DNA from: Microcebus murinus
Taxonomy: Eukaryota; Chordata; Mammalia; Primates; Cheirogaleidae
Direction: 5' to 3'
DNA length: 64,000 nucleotides
NCBI RefSeq assembly: GCF_040939455.1
Contig: NC_134129.1
Location: forward strand, 15,882,001 to 15,946,000
Part shown: positions 34,970 through 47,732 of the stretch, piece after piece
Layout of the letters: each line of letters starts with the position of its first letter
Position numbering within the stretch: position 1 is the first letter of the stretch
Notes under the pieces: model-generated
What the model saw: only the letters and a program-made list of their open reading frames with translations
Databases searched by the model: none
What the model was told of the DNA's origin: nothing
Translations under genes and position numbers: made by a program

Positions 34970-35105
34970 ATGAAAGAGATTTCTTTGTCTATAAAATGGA
35001 GCTAATCATGCTAACTACTTCATAGATAACGTTGTGAAAATTAAATGAGATAATGCATGTAAATTTCTCAGCATAGGAAAGATGTTGACTGTTTATAAAA
35101 TCACT
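34970..35105 (+). mobile_element. MIR fragment (3' half)
   Basis: TATAAAATGGAGCTAATCAT, TTAAATGAGATAATGCATGT and TCAGCATAGGAAAGATGTTG follow MIR. Confidence 0.7.
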
Positions 35106-37722
35106 TTTATTATATTTTTTGATCAGAGAGCATTCTTTCTCTCTCCCTAATTCTATTTAGGGCACCTGGCAGAAAAGCCATCTGAGTTTTCTTTTTTATA
35201 TTGAGTATATGTTACTTTCATGTTTAACGACATACAAAAATAATGATTTTTGTGTTTTTCTAAAATGAAACAGCTCATATTTAAGCAAAGGAGAAGAGTA
35301 ACAGTAAGAATTTTTTATAATAGCCCAAAATGATTATCATTACAGGAATGATATTTCCCATCATTTTAAGTAGATATCAATTACAATGGTTTCAGCTTCA
35401 AAAAATATATATAAAATCTGGATCAAATTGCTTTAACACATGGAAATGTATGGATTGTATAATCAGTATGCAGAGACAGGGTGGCCTTCAGGGCTGGCTT
35501 GATCCAGCTTTCTTTGTCTCTGACTTTCCCTTCATGTATGAAAGATAAGTGTCAAGCCCGTTTCTACTTGTAGTGATAAAATTGTCTATAGCAGCTCCAG
35601 GTTTTGCATTTTAGAAGTGCCAAGTCCAGAGGGAGAGAGAGACTCCTTTAAAGGAACTTCTGATAGCTGGGAAGCATGTGGCCAGACGTCTCCATCAAAA
35701 ACCTTCCCTTAAGTTTTACTGGATTTAGCTGGGTCACAAGCCCATTCCAGACTCTGTGGCAGGAATTGCCAACTCTGGTTGGTTTCTGTTGAGTTCCCCG
35801 GGGATGAGGAGAAATAGGAATATCCCCAGATCAATCACGCCACCCCGGCACTGGAGCTGCGTCCAGAGCCCCCCGAAATATTTAAGTTGCCTGGTGGACA
35901 CGTGGGTATCTGAGCAAAAATCAGAGTGTACTATTAATCTTTGAAAGGGAGAAGAGAGGAAAAGGAAATGTATGCAGAAGAGAGATTGAGAGAGAAACAA
36001 AGATAGGCAGAAATACTTTTACAGAAATATGAGCACATTATACATGCTATTATTTTTCAATCAATACAAGTAGATTAATATTACTTGAATTAACATTAGA
36101 AAAGTAAAACCAAAGTCAAATGGAAGGAATTACTGTCCTTTAATTAAATGTTCTCCACCACAAAGATATTATTTCCTCCAAATTCCCTTTTGGGGAAATA
36201 AGGTTAAAAAGAGATATTATGAAAAATGTTAAAAGGTTGGAGTCCTTATTTTTTTTAGCAACAGGTTTCAGTGTTAGACGGTATTGAATGACTCCCGGAT
36301 ATGAACGATGAGTAAATCCTTAGACTTGAACTTCCTCCCATCTCTCCACTCTCACCTCCCAGTTTTGGCTCCATTACTACTTTGACAATGTCATTGTTTA
36401 TAACACTCACATTCTGTTGTGGAAACATCACTCCCATAATTGTTTAATATCATCAGTTCCATCTTCAAGTGAATTACATGTTCATGAGAAGTCTTTTTTT
36501 TTTTTTTTTTTACCCCAGCCTGTCCACTCCCAAATACTTTATTTTTATTCCAGTTACTTAATTTTCCTCAAGAGGGACCCATGGGTGTGGATTCCCTGAG
36601 TTCTGTTATGGGTCAGGATATTTATCTGTGACTTTTGTACTGGGACTCATTCTGGGTTGGTGAAATAGCCTTGAGTCACACCTTCCCTTGGAAATTCTAG
36701 AAGGTGCTTCAGTATATCCTGGCTTTGGATATGGATGATCAAAGTCAAAGCCCAACCTACCCAGCTTGCTTGACTTTTTCAGTCCTGTGCCAAAGGACTT
36801 TGTTTTTAAGTCCTTGAAGTCCAATCAGTCAATAAGGAAATGCCTCAGAGTTGCTCATTGAGTTTCTTGGGCCACAGTCTACGTGCTCTTTCAATCTGCA
36901 GATCTGTTTCTGCGCTCGCCAGAGCAATTTTGTTGTTTTCCATCTTTGCATATTTAGTCTTTGCATATTTAGTCCTATTTGTAGATTCTCGGCACTAGCA
37001 ACAAGTAGACTCGGATTGCTTTATGTTTTTCACGTGCATTTTACTGTGAAGTCTCAAGCATTTTTTTCTATGTCTGTAATTTTATTCTGAGCTGTGCCCA
37101 TTTAGTTGTTTGCTATTTTTATCTATGTATCAGTCCCATAATAATGTTGTTTTTTGGTCTTTCGCTTATTTCTATGGGACAATAAATATCCACCTTTTCA
37201 GATCATTCTCTCGTTTCTTTATTTCTTCTTTGGACTCCAGGATGTTGAATTCACTGTTCTATAACCCAAAGCACTTAGGGCAAACAGTATGCCCTGCTAG
37301 TTTGCTTCTTTGCACATTTGGAGCTTTCTATGAAAATTCTGAATATTTTGGTAATTCAAGGCTTCCAGGGGTGAGCACAAGGTTAGAAACTGTACTTTTT
37401 AAAAAAATCTTTCCCCCCTTTGTCTTTTCCTTTGTGAAGTCTATGACATTAGACTGCACCCATTTCCTTGTTCGCTTGTTGCTGCTGATTTTTTGCTGGT
37501 TTTCATTATTTTTATTCATATTTTAGATATTGAGGGTAGAAGAGTCCCCATTTTGCCTTTATTCTGCCATCTTTCTTCAGAAATCTATATTGTTTATTTT
37601 TATTTTCCCTTATTATAAAGTCAGGAAAAAGTGACCTCCATTTAAAAAAAAAAATAGAGCTCATTAAAAACTTTAAAGTACTGTGCAAACCTTATTTTTA
37701 ACAAATAAAATTATAGAATCTC
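35106..37722. other. Long unassigned stretch, AT-rich
   Basis: About 2.6 kb with no recognised repeat apart from a T-run at 36494-36511 and a doubled TTTGCATATTTAGTC near 36945-36975. The region 37080-37560 has a 138-codon open frame with a hydrophobic, T-rich composition and no recognised family. Confidence 0.35.
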
Positions 37723-38019
<297 letters not shown>

Positions 38020-38032
38020 TAGATAAAAAAAG

Positions 38033-39296
38033 CCACCTGCATTTCTGATATTGACCTCTGCTTCTCTCCATGACGGGGACCTCACTCCTTGGCAAAGCTC
38101 ATTGTCCAGTGAAGGCACAGCTCCGAGAGTCTGTAATTATCTCTTTATACCAAGGCCGAATGTGCTTTCCTGAACTTCAGCCTATAGTTTCTAGTTCTGC
38201 TCTGCTTAGCAGGTGGCATAAGGTGCAGCATTCAACATTGTCACCATGTAGAGGCATTGACATCATGAAAAGAGAAAATGAAAACGAAAAGATTCAGGGT
38301 GTTTATATAGATCACCATACAGATCACCATAATTTGTGTGAACTATTTTTTATTACCCAAAACCATGAAGAAGAAAGAGAAGATTTTCACTGTAAAAATG
38401 CCTGATTAACTTCCTAGCAAGTGTTTATCTGAATGTAACTGACTCCTGCAAAATTCCTGTTCAAAGCGCATGCAAAGTTGCTCCTAGAAATGTTGGCAAC
38501 CTTTAAAAAAAAAAAAAATTAAATGGAGTGTCGCTGATATCTGGCTATTATCGCCTCTCTCTGCCTCTCACGCTGCCAAACAAGCACTTGTTGAGTGAGA
38601 AACATACCTTTCCAGTGCTGAGACCACTTCTCGGGAGGAAATGGCCCAAGTGCCACTTCCTAATCTGCACACGCCCGCTCCACGATGCCAAACAACCCAT
38701 TTAGAAATATCGTTTGCACAGATAACTCTTCTTGAGCCAAATGTTTTAAAGGTACTTTTATTTTTTTTAAAATCTTTTCAAGAGTGCTGATTCTAGCCTG
38801 TAAAAGAAACATATTTAAATTCTATGAACATGGTTGCATTTTGCATCAGCTCGAGCTTCCCTGCAAAATGCTTAGGGGCTTCCCAGGGTCTTTGGAGAGC
38901 GAAGGTTCTGGCAACAGAAGCTCCTAATGAAATGGCATGGCCCTTCAATGCTGGCTGCTTAGGAGTTAGATAAGAGGCAGATGACTGGGGGAGGGGTGGT
39001 GTAGACACCCAAGGTGGTAAAGGCTAGGAGACCCCTCCCTCCTCCCAGGCCTCCCCTCCCCCTCCACGGGAGGCCAAGGTGCTTTGCCCAGTCTTCTCAC
39101 GGCCTCCATAATGAAGGGTGACATCTTTTGGGGTGGAGAAGCCTTGGAGACCCTTCTGGGCAGGGGGTTGGAGTTTTTAGATCAGCACACACAAACTAAG
39201 TCATCTTCAACCCAATTCCACATTTCAAAGAGACTGTCTTAGAACCTTAATTTCCCCCTCTAGGACTGGGTCAACATTCTCTCCAGTTACAAAAGC
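38033..39296. other. Unassigned sequence
   Basis: It includes a doubled ATCACCATA word near 38308-38332 and an A-run at 38503-38518. No gene is seen. Confidence 0.4.
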
Positions 39297-39437
39297 TTTT
39301 TTCTTTTCTCTTTTCTTTTCTTTTCTTTTCTTTTCTTTTCTTTTCTTTTCTTTTCTTTTCTTTTCTTTTCTTTTCCTTTCCTTTCCTTTCCTTTCCTTTC
39401 CTTTCCTTTTCTTTTCTTTTCTTTTCTTTTCTTTTCT
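39297..39437 (+). repeat. (TTTTC)n with (TTTCC)n core, grown in an Alu tail
   Basis: About 140 bp of pentamer repeats directly adjoin the antisense Alu at 39438. A run of TTTCC units is embedded between TTTTC runs. It represents the expanded A-rich tail of the Alu read on the plus strand. Confidence 0.96.
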
Positions 39438-39741
39438 TGAGACAGAGTCTCACTCTGTTGCCCTGGACTAGATTGCCATGTGGCGTCAGCCTAGCTCACA
39501 GCAACCTCCAACTCAAGCGATCCTCCTGCCTCAGCCTCCCAAGTAGCTGGGACTACAGGCATGCACCACCGTGCTTGGCTAATTTTTTTTCTATATATAT
39601 TTTAGCTGTCCAAGTACTTTCTATTTTTAGTAGAGACGGGGTCTCACTCTTGCTCAGGCTGGTCTCCCGCCCTTGAGCGATCCTCCCTCCTGGGCCTCCC
39701 AGAGTGCTAGGATCACAGGTATGAGCCACCAGCACCCGGCC
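39438..39741 (-). mobile_element. Alu, antisense, with expanded tail
   Basis: TTGAGACAGAGTCTCACTC at the left and CAGCACCCGGCC at the right. The target duplication, GCTTTTTTCTT, is seen near 39295 and 39748, which shows the pentamer run lies inside the insertion. Confidence 0.94.
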
Positions 39742-39754
39742 CTCAGGCTTTTTT

Positions 39755-40842
39755 CTTATTCTCCTTCCCTTTTCTACTTCCAGGAAGGGGCAGATTTATC
39801 CCGATGGGCTTTCTGAGGCCCCCGCCCTTGATCTTGAGCCTGGCAGCTTAGAGAAGACAGGTCTCTTCTCCGCCCGGGGCCTTTCCCTGAAACTCCAAGA
39901 GTTACCAGAGCGCACAGTGGGCCCTTTGTGGCTTTGTGTCACCCCATCTTCTTGGTGACACCCCGAGGTATGTAGGCTCCATCGTTGACTCTAGTTCACA
40001 AGCTGGGACACGAGGAGTTAAATGGGGGGGGGGAGCGAGGTTGCCCATCTAGGAAGCAGGAGAATCAGAGTTTAGATCCAGATGATCAGATTCGAGAGCT
40101 GTACTCTGTCCTACAGGGCTTTTCTGCCGTGTGTAGACGGGCAGAAAGCTCACAGCAAGCGCATTTATAGCCCCTTGGTGCTTCCTGGTAACTCACCCGA
40201 GCGATCGTCTCCAATACACATCCTGTGAGCGCCTCACAAGCTACTTGCTGCTCTAGGTGATGATAAAAGTGGCCAAGGTCTGTGGGTGGCACGAGAGTGA
40301 CATTGGCATCGTCTCACATCGGGTCCCCCAGGCCCGATGGGATTTCCATCTCAATCCGCAATGCAGCGGATTGCATTACAAGAAACCCTCCTGTTATTAT
40401 GAAACACCTGGAAAAGCAGTCTAAACTGGAGCTAGCATCCCTTTACATGCCCAACAGAGCCCAAAAGAAAAAAGAAAAAGAAAGAAGAAAATCCCAGAGG
40501 CCAGAAAATGAGATGAAAACTAATAAACCACAGGAAAACCTGCAAACTGAAGCTAGGGCTGCCTGGGGGTTTTGACGGTCTCCCAAGGAGTTGGTCTGGG
40601 GCAGAAGGAAAAATTGGTATCTCACATAAAGCTGCTACCCTTAGGGAAAGGGAAACAGGGGGAAAAAGCCCCCCCTCCCCCAATGAGACCGATGGGAATG
40701 ACAGGGAAGTTTGCACTCCTTGGAGTGAACTCTGAGCGGAAAAAAATTCTGAACCCCCAGGCCTGGCTTCGCAGCTTTGGGGCTCACAGTTGCATTCCCT
40801 GTATGGTGCTGGAGACCCCCAGATGTCATCATAAATTAGCAT
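39755..40842. other. Unassigned sequence
   Basis: About 1.1 kb. An A/G-rich stretch at 40465-40495 and an opposing-strand 147-codon open frame (40432-40875) running partly into an Alu are not convincing as coding. Confidence 0.35.
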
Positions 40843-40855
40843 AGAAACAGTTCTT

Positions 40856-41184
40856 GGCCAGGCACGGTGGCTCATGTCTGTAATTCCAGCACTCTGGGAG
40901 GCCGAGGCGGGAGGATCGTTTGAGCTCAGGAGTTCGAGACTAGCCTGAGCAAGAGCGAGACCCTGTCTCTACTATAAATAGAAAGAAATTAGCCAAACAA
41001 CTAAAAAAATGGAAAAAGTTAGCCAGGCATGGTGGCGCATGCCTGTAGTCCCAGCTACTTGGGAGGCTGAGGCAGGAGGATCGCTGGAGCCCAGGAGTTG
41101 GAGGTTGCTGTGAGTGAGGCTGATGCCACTGCACTCTAGCCTGGGCAACAGAGTGAGACTCTGTCTCAAAAAAAAAAAAAAAAA
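40856..41184 (+). mobile_element. Alu, sense
   Basis: Full dimer with 12-bp target duplication AGAAACAGTTCT at 40843-40854 and 41185-41196. Confidence 0.97.
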
Positions 41185-41196
41185 AGAAACAGTTCT

Positions 41197-41464
41197 CAGA
41201 TGTTCCTGAAATTCCTGGTAAAAGTAGCACTGAAGAGATGCCCTCAAACTCGGACACCAGGATTCCCAATGTTTAAAACCTCGTAAAATGAATGCATAAG
41301 ATTTTTCATGAATCAAACCCCAAATACATGAGCTGATATCAGTGGGCCCATCAATGGAAATAAAAAACCTTCCTGAAACCCAGACAGAGAATAGAGACTA
41401 TAAAATAAGAACGTTTAAAGTGATTAAGGTCAGAAAAAAGTAGTGAGAGAAAAAGAAACCATCA
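41197..41464. other. Unassigned sequence
   Basis: AT-rich; nothing recognised. Confidence 0.35.
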
Positions 41465-41477
41465 AGAAGACGGAGCA

Positions 41478-41980
41478 GGCTGGCGCAGTGGCTCACGCCT
41501 GTCATCCTGGCACTATGGGAGGCCGAGGAGGGAGGATCATTCAAGGTCAGGAGTTCGAGACCAGCCTGAGCAAGAGTGAGACCCCATCTCTACTATAAAT
41601 AGAAAGAAATTAATTGGCCAACTAATATATATAGAAAAATTTAGCTGGGCGCGGTGGCTCACACCTGTCATCCTGGCACTATGGGAGGCCGAGGCAGGAG
41701 GATCGTTTGAACTCAGGAGTTCGAAACCAGCCTGAGCAAGAGCGAGACCCCCGTCTCTACTATAAATAGAAAGAAATTAATTGGCCAACTAATATATATA
41801 GAAAAAATTAGCCAGGCATGGTGGCGCATGCCTGTGGTCCCAGCTACTCGGGAGGCTGAGGCAGGAGGATTGCTTGAGCCCAGGAGTTTGAAGTTGCTGT
41901 GAGCTAGGCTGACGCCACGGCACTCACTCTAGCCTGGACAACAAAGCGAGACTCTGTCTCAAAAAAAAAAAAAAAAGGAA
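41478..41980 (+). mobile_element. Trimeric Alu (left-left-right arms)
   Basis: A left arm (41478-41643) is followed by a second left arm, then a right arm with the tail. Both left arms share the unusual CTGTCATCCTGGCACTATGG, so the second is a copy of the first and not an independent Alu. The junction is at TTTAGCTGGGCGCGGTGGC, where left- and right-arm heads resemble each other. A worn target duplication (GAAGACGGAG / GAAGACTGAG) surrounds the whole unit. Confidence 0.9.
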
Positions 41981-41989
41981 GACTGAGTA

Positions 41990-42855
41990 AATTGTAGTAA
42001 ATAGAATATCAAGACATAAACAATGTAGCCATGAAGGTTAAAAATTCAAGAGCAGCCAAAGAGAACCGCAGATCCAGCTCTCCTTTATGTCCGAGACAGA
42101 GAGAAGCAAGGAAAACTCCAGAAGGCAGTACAGGGAAACAACACGATCCCAGGAAAGCAGCCTTGGTCTTTGACTGGAAACAATAGACAGGAATAGCTCT
42201 TTCCGGCCCTTGGAGCTGTAAACATCTTCTGCAGATAACGATCATTTTCAGCTTTGCTGACCATACGTCTCTACCTCTGTCTCATAGTCTTCCTTGAATT
42301 TTTTAATAACCCTTTAAAAATGCAAACGTTTTTCTTAGATCACAGGCTGTACAAAAGCAAGCCTTGGATAGGATCCTTCCCCAAGCTGTATGCCTGTCGC
42401 GGCCGCTGGTGGGCATTTTCCACCGCATGGGTTTGGTCTGCTTGGCAAGGAAAGTGCTCAGAGAAGGTTCTGCCCAGAGGAAGAAAAGGAGAACCAAGAT
42501 TCCTAGTGACACGATCTGCATGTCTGGACCCACAATGTACAAAGACCCAGCCCAGGAATTTCTAGTTATGTGAGCCAAGAAATGCTCTTTTTTTTTTTTT
42601 CTTTCAAAAGCCAATTTGTCTTGGTTTTATGCCACTTGTAAACAAAAGAGCAACAGGAATCTTTAGCAAAGTGCTTGAAGCTCACTTTGCAAGAAACTAC
42701 ATCCTTGATGTGTGATTGTCTGTCTGCCTTAATATTATCTAAATTGCAACTGCTATTGTTTAGGAATTACTGAGTTACACAGAAATGAACGCAATATTAT
42801 TTTTACAATCAGTTGCCATGCGGAGGGAAAAAATGGAAGAGAGAAAAATAATATT
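41990..42855. other. Unassigned sequence
   Basis: 42245-42625 has overlapping open frames of about 100 codons on both strands without recognised domains. AT-rich from 42620. Confidence 0.35.
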
Positions 42856-42859
42856 TTTT

Positions 42860-43050
42860 GTGTATGTCAGGCACTGGGCTGCATATTTTACATGTTGTCT
42901 CATTGATCAGTCGCAATGCTGATTATTTGTGAAATAATCATTAGCTCCATTTTGGGAGGTGAGAAAACTAGCTGAGAGGGGAAGTAAGTAGCCCAAGGCC
43001 ACACTTAGAGCTGAGAAGTCGTGGCTGACATCCTTTGGCCTCCAAAGTCA
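42860..43050 (-). mobile_element. MIR, antisense
   Basis: GTCAGGCACTGGGCTGCATA, AGTAAGTAGCCCAAGGCCAC and the following GAGCTGAGAAG are antisense MIR. Confidence 0.75.
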
Positions 43051-43394
43051 GGGTCAGATTGCAAGTAATTTTGACCCTAGCTGATAGCTGAGTTAGACAC
43101 TTGCTCAACAAGCATCGAATTAGCCATCTTCTTTGCCTTGGGGAGCTCAGGCTCTGTAGGAAAAACAGATCTGGGAGCAAACATGTAATAGCTCTGGCAG
43201 AAGGGTGAACAAGGACTGGGGTTGGATGGGGGTGTCCCTTTTTCTTTCTTTTTACTCTCTGGAGCATTTAATAGTTGGTGGTCTTGCAGCCTCTTTCCTT
43301 ACTACGAACGCGTGTCTAGACTGAATGTCACGATGAGCGATGAGCATTAAGGAGTTGGGGGGGGAGGTTAATGGATTATTTGTACTGCCAGAGG
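43051..43394. other. Unassigned sequence
   Basis: No repeat or exon is recognised. A run of eight G lies near 43358. Confidence 0.35.
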
Positions 43395-43610
43395 GAGCAA
43401 CGTCAGGTGTTAAGAAGAGCACAGGCTTGAGTTTGAACCCTGGCTCTGCCACTTTTTAGTGAAGCGCAATTTATTTAACCACTCCCAGCCTCAGTTTCCC
43501 TCTCCATAAAACAGGTAGACAGTGGTATCAATGTGGCGGGATTGGGGTGAGGAATAAATGGCATGAGAATCTCGTGTCTGTCACCTAATAGGTACTCAAT
43601 AAATATGAGT
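43395..43610 (+). mobile_element. MIR
   Basis: GAGTTTGAACCCTGGCTCTG, CTCAGTTTCCCTCTCCATAA and GGTACTCAATAAATATGAG are in MIR order. Confidence 0.85.
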
Positions 43611-44513
43611 TCCCTATTTTCCAATTAGAGGAGCTTGTCTTTGCACGTGATTCTTTGACGAGTGTTTATGGAGTTTCACTATTTAGTATGGTAGCCTTGG
43701 GCAACAATTGCACACTTGAAGTGCGTGCAAATCTGAACTGGGATGTGCTGTGAGTGTGGATATACACCAGGTTTCAAAGACTTAGGATGAACTGAAGAAT
43801 GTAAAATATCCCATTAATAAATTTTTTATATTGATTGCATGTGAAAATGATAACATTTTGGATATACTGGGTTAAATGAAATAGAGTCTTAAAATAATCT
43901 CATTTGTTTCTTTTTAATTTTCTTAACCTAGCTACTAGAAAGTTTAAAATTACATTTGTGGCTTGCATTATATTGCTATTGAACAATGGCTGGTCTAGAA
44001 GAATGGTGGAATGAAAATTTCAAGGCCTCTCTAATACCCAGGTGATCAATTCAATCTTTCCATTTTTTCAACTTTGGCTATAAAGATCCAGTTGCCTGAA
44101 ATTCAGTGGAATTGGGAAAGTAGGATTAAGCACTTACTCGTCAGAGATTAGGTTAAATTCACTTTGATGGGGGAAAAAAAATCTAGTTGTCAACATTTAC
44201 TTTTGTTGCATTTTCTCCCCCATCTGTAGAATCTGAATCCCCTGCCCTTGAAGGTTACCAATAAGTGCGAAGGTCAAGGGTGTCTCTCTAACTCCCCTCT
44301 GACAGGCCTGGCCTGAAGCCGCATGCTGTCCTGCTTTGTCTGCCCTGGGTCACACTGCGAGTTTGTTTGTCTTTCCAAGTGACTGCGCCTTTCATTTCTT
44401 GAACTCCTCGTCCTTCTCGGAAGCCACACAAGGATGTCCCTGGATGGTGGAGGAGATTCTTTTGGGACACTTTAAAACAGCAGAAGACCTCAGGTTGCAC
44501 ATGAAAACCATTT

Positions 44514-44514
<1 letters not shown>
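43611..44514. other. Unassigned sequence
   Basis: AT-rich to 44280, then more GC-rich. No gene is seen. Confidence 0.4.

Positions 44515-44578
<64 letters not shown>
44515..44578 (+). repeat. (AC)32 microsatellite
   Basis: 64 bp of uninterrupted AC, the longest dinucleotide run in the window. Confidence 0.98.
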
Positions 44579-44580
<2 letters not shown>

Positions 44581-45684
44581 TGCAGGCACTCAACCCGGCA
44601 AGTGTGGTCTCTGTCAAAAGAAATCCAATGCACTAGCTGTCTTGGAGTTGCAGAGAAAAGATGAGACATTTCTTCGTGCACTGTGACTCCTCCTCCTTGC
44701 CCATCTGAGGGCGACTGACCCATCTGACCCGTCTGAGGGTCAGTTTGCTGCGGGAGGCAGACGGGTCCCTGGGGCTCCCTCTAAGCATTTCTGCAGGTGG
44801 AGGCACAAGCGCAAAGCAGAGAGTGGCTCTGTTCAGTGCTCATTACACGCCCTTGTCAGTTTCTATTTCCTTCTCCTCCAAACCTGACTCCCCTCACCTC
44901 TGTTCCTCCGTTCCAGCCCCAGCACGTGGTCGCCTCTCGCCAAGAGCACCATGTCCTCCAGACTGCCACATCCCCAATGAATATTTTTCAGAAGCATCAC
45001 ACGCTCATGCATATGGGGTGGGGGTGGGGCTTGAAGCTGGGAACCCTTTCGGCAAAGAGCCCATGAGAAGTGGCTTTGGAGACAAAGGACAGGGCTCTGG
45101 ATTGGGACCCGGGCGATGAGAAGGGAGATGATGAGCCTGTCCCAACAGTTTCCGCTTCTTATTTAACAACCGAGCTCCATGCAATGGACCAGGCTGGGAA
45201 AACAATTCTATTTGCCTCTCTTCAAGTGAGGTGTGGCTGTGTCATGAATCCAGGCCAGCGGACTGTTGGATGGGGCTTCAGGAAAAGGCTTTGGAAGAGG
45301 TATGCAATTTTGTCCTTCTCCCCTTTCACCTTTCATCCTTCTGGAATGCAGACACGATGGCCGGAACTCTGCAACTATCTTAAGCCAAGAGTCAAAGAGG
45401 GCAGAGAAGAAAGACAGAGGGACGGGGGTCTCCACGGTGCACAGGACCACCCTCTCAGCCTGGTGCGGCCACCTCGGGATTTCTACTTGCAAGAAAAACA
45501 GGTTGTGTGTGTTTCATCTGCTATATCTTGATGTTTTCTATTCTATGCAGTCAAACCTGATCCTAACTGAGAAAGCAACTAATTGCATCTAGAGAGCAGG
45601 GCGGTAGTATTAACAGGCCCCAGTTTGGGGGTACAATACTGGAAAGAGGGGCGGAGCAAAGAACTGGGCACACAGAAGCAGAAA
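44579..45684. other. Unassigned sequence, part old repeat
   Basis: 45200-45420 (AATGCAGACACGATGGCCGG, GCAACTATCTTAAGCC) resembles the unnamed family at 3043-3340 and 26045-26465. Open frames of up to 153 codons (45070-45531) overlap others on both strands and are not called. Confidence 0.35.
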
Positions 45685-45900
45685 CAGTCATGCAATTGTC
45701 GAGGATCTATTGAATGTCCCCGGCGCTATTCTAAGTGCTTTACACGACATATGAACTCATTGAAATCTAACAACCGCTCTATAAAGACACTGTTCTATAA
45801 CCATTGCACAGATGGAAAAAGTAAGGCACAGAGAGACAAAGTAACTTACTCAGGGTCTCCCAGCTAGCGAGTGGTAGAACCACGAGTCACACAGCTGGAC
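45685..45900 (-). mobile_element. MIR, antisense
   Basis: CTATTCTAAGTGCTTTACAC, GCACAGAGAGACAAAGTAAC and CTCCCAGCTAGCGAGTGGTA are in antisense MIR order. Confidence 0.85.
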
Positions 45901-46074
45901 TGTCCTAGAGCTGGTGACCTTTGTACCGAGCTGCCTTCATGTGTGGCCCGTCCCCATGGTACCTAGCACTCTCCTCCGAGCTCCCCCTCTGACTTCTTGG
46001 TCTCCAGCCACAGGGCTTTCTCTTGTCCTTGCAAATGCCAAGGCTCTTTCCAACAGCTTTGATTCAAATTTTAG

Positions 46075-46260
46075 ACAAAGCAAGCCCTAGTTGCTTGACA
46101 GGCTATTAACCCTAAGTGGCTTGACTTTGGGACCAGTTATTTAACCACCTTTGGTTTCTTCATGTTTAAAATGGACACGATCACACTGATCTCACTGGGT
46201 TTTGTGAAAAATAATGAAATTTCCAGCTGAGTGCCAGGACATAGTAAACGGTCCCTTGAA
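46075..46260 (+). mobile_element. MIR
   Basis: GTTATTTAACCACCTTTGGT, AAAATGGACACGATCACACT and GTGCCAGGACATAGTAAACG follow MIR. Confidence 0.7.
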
Positions 46261-46898
46261 CTCAAGAAGAACCTGTTTAAATTTACTTACAGGTTGATTT
46301 TCTTCCTGCCCTAAAACCTCCCTGAGCTTCACCTATTGGTTATCCACTCTGCCTGGCAGTCCCAGCAAAGAATTATAAAAATAAAATGTTCCCGATACAC
46401 ATTTTCTAAATTTCTTGGTGTTTTCATGTAGTGGACAAATGATTCCTATTTTTTTAATAGGAATTTTTTTTTTCTTTCAAAGAACCTCAATTGACATTAT
46501 TGAACCAAAAAAAAAAAAATCATCATGACATATATAATATTAACCAACTATAAATCTGGTAGAGATTCCAAATTCAGAAAGAAGGCTTTGATTTTTTTTT
46601 AAAAGCATATTTAATCATGTTTTAAAGCAAAACGAAAAACCACAAATCTATTTAGACATTCCAAACGGCGAAGAAATAACATTTTATCAAAATCCTGCAA
46701 ACTTACTCACACTGAACCCTGAGATGTGACTCTGAAAACGCTGTGTATTTTTTAAATTATACTTTGGAAGCGTTGCTTGCGCTCAATGAAATTCCAGAAT
46801 TAATCCACTCTAGTTTTGCAATAGGCACTGATTCATCCAAAACTCCTCCCTTCTTTCCTTTTGGGTAAAATAACCCTACTCAAAATCACCCCCACCCA
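46261..46898. other. Unassigned AT-rich sequence
   Basis: The short inverted repeat CCTATTTTTTTAATAGG is near 46446. Nothing else is recognised. Confidence 0.4.
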
Positions 46899-46920
46899 AC
46901 ACACACACACACACACACAC
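46899..46920 (+). repeat. (AC)11 microsatellite
   Basis: A short uninterrupted AC run. Confidence 0.95.
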
Positions 46921-47373
46921 TCAGTTAAAACCAATGGCCACAATACATTAAAACAGTCACAGTTAATTCAATAGCCTCTTATTTCTGTTCCCAGCCTCTG
47001 TTTTTCCCTCCCAAATGGAAGGAAAAGATCTCACTTACCACCTGGAACATCTCCCAAATGAACCGAGATGCAGAGAAGCTCTTGATTTAGGGACAGGAGG
47101 TTGGCTTTTCACACCCAGAAGTCCAGGCTGTTCCACAGTCTCTCGTGGGATGCCAGGAGATCTGTATGGTACTGGTTTCCACAAATGCCAATATTGCAGT
47201 GGGTTGACATTTCCTGGGCAGTCATCATCTAACAAATGATCTACTTAGAAAGAGGCACGGTCTTCCAGTGAGATGACATTTCATTATTCTTCTTGGCTTG
47301 GACAGATAGAGAGATGCTATCAAACAAATTAGCTTCAAAGTCTTTGATCTTAGCTGTATAATAAATATTTTTT
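46921..47373. other. Unassigned sequence
   Basis: No repeat or exon is recognised. Confidence 0.35.
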
Positions 47374-47383
47374 AAAAATTAAC

Positions 47384-47713
47384 TTTTTTTTTTTTTGAGA
47401 CAGAGTCTTGCTTTGTTGCCCAGGCTAGAGTGAGTGCCGTGGCGTCAGCCTAGCTCACAGCAACCTCCAACTCCTGGGCTCAAGCGATCCTCCTGCCTCA
47501 GCCTCCCGAGTAGCTGGGACAACAGGCATGCACCACCATGCCCGGCTCATGTTTTCTACATATATTAGTTGGTCAATTAATTTCTTTCTATTTATAGTAG
47601 AGACGGGGTCTCGCTCTTGCTCAGGCTGGTCTCGAACTCCTGACCTTGAGCAATCCGCCCATCTCAGCCTCCCAGAGTGCTAGGACTACAGGTGTGAGCC
47701 ACCGCGCCCAGCC
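47384..47713 (-). mobile_element. Alu, antisense, first of an inverted pair at one target
   Basis: Full dimer. Target duplication AAAAATTAACTTT lies at 47374-47386 and 47717-47729. The same target was also used by the next Alu. Confidence 0.96.
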
Positions 47714-47732
47714 TAAAAAAATTAACTTTCTA

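Noticed and set aside
44288..44617. Cys/Val-repeat open frames
   Set aside because: Translation of the (AC)n run read as (GT)n.
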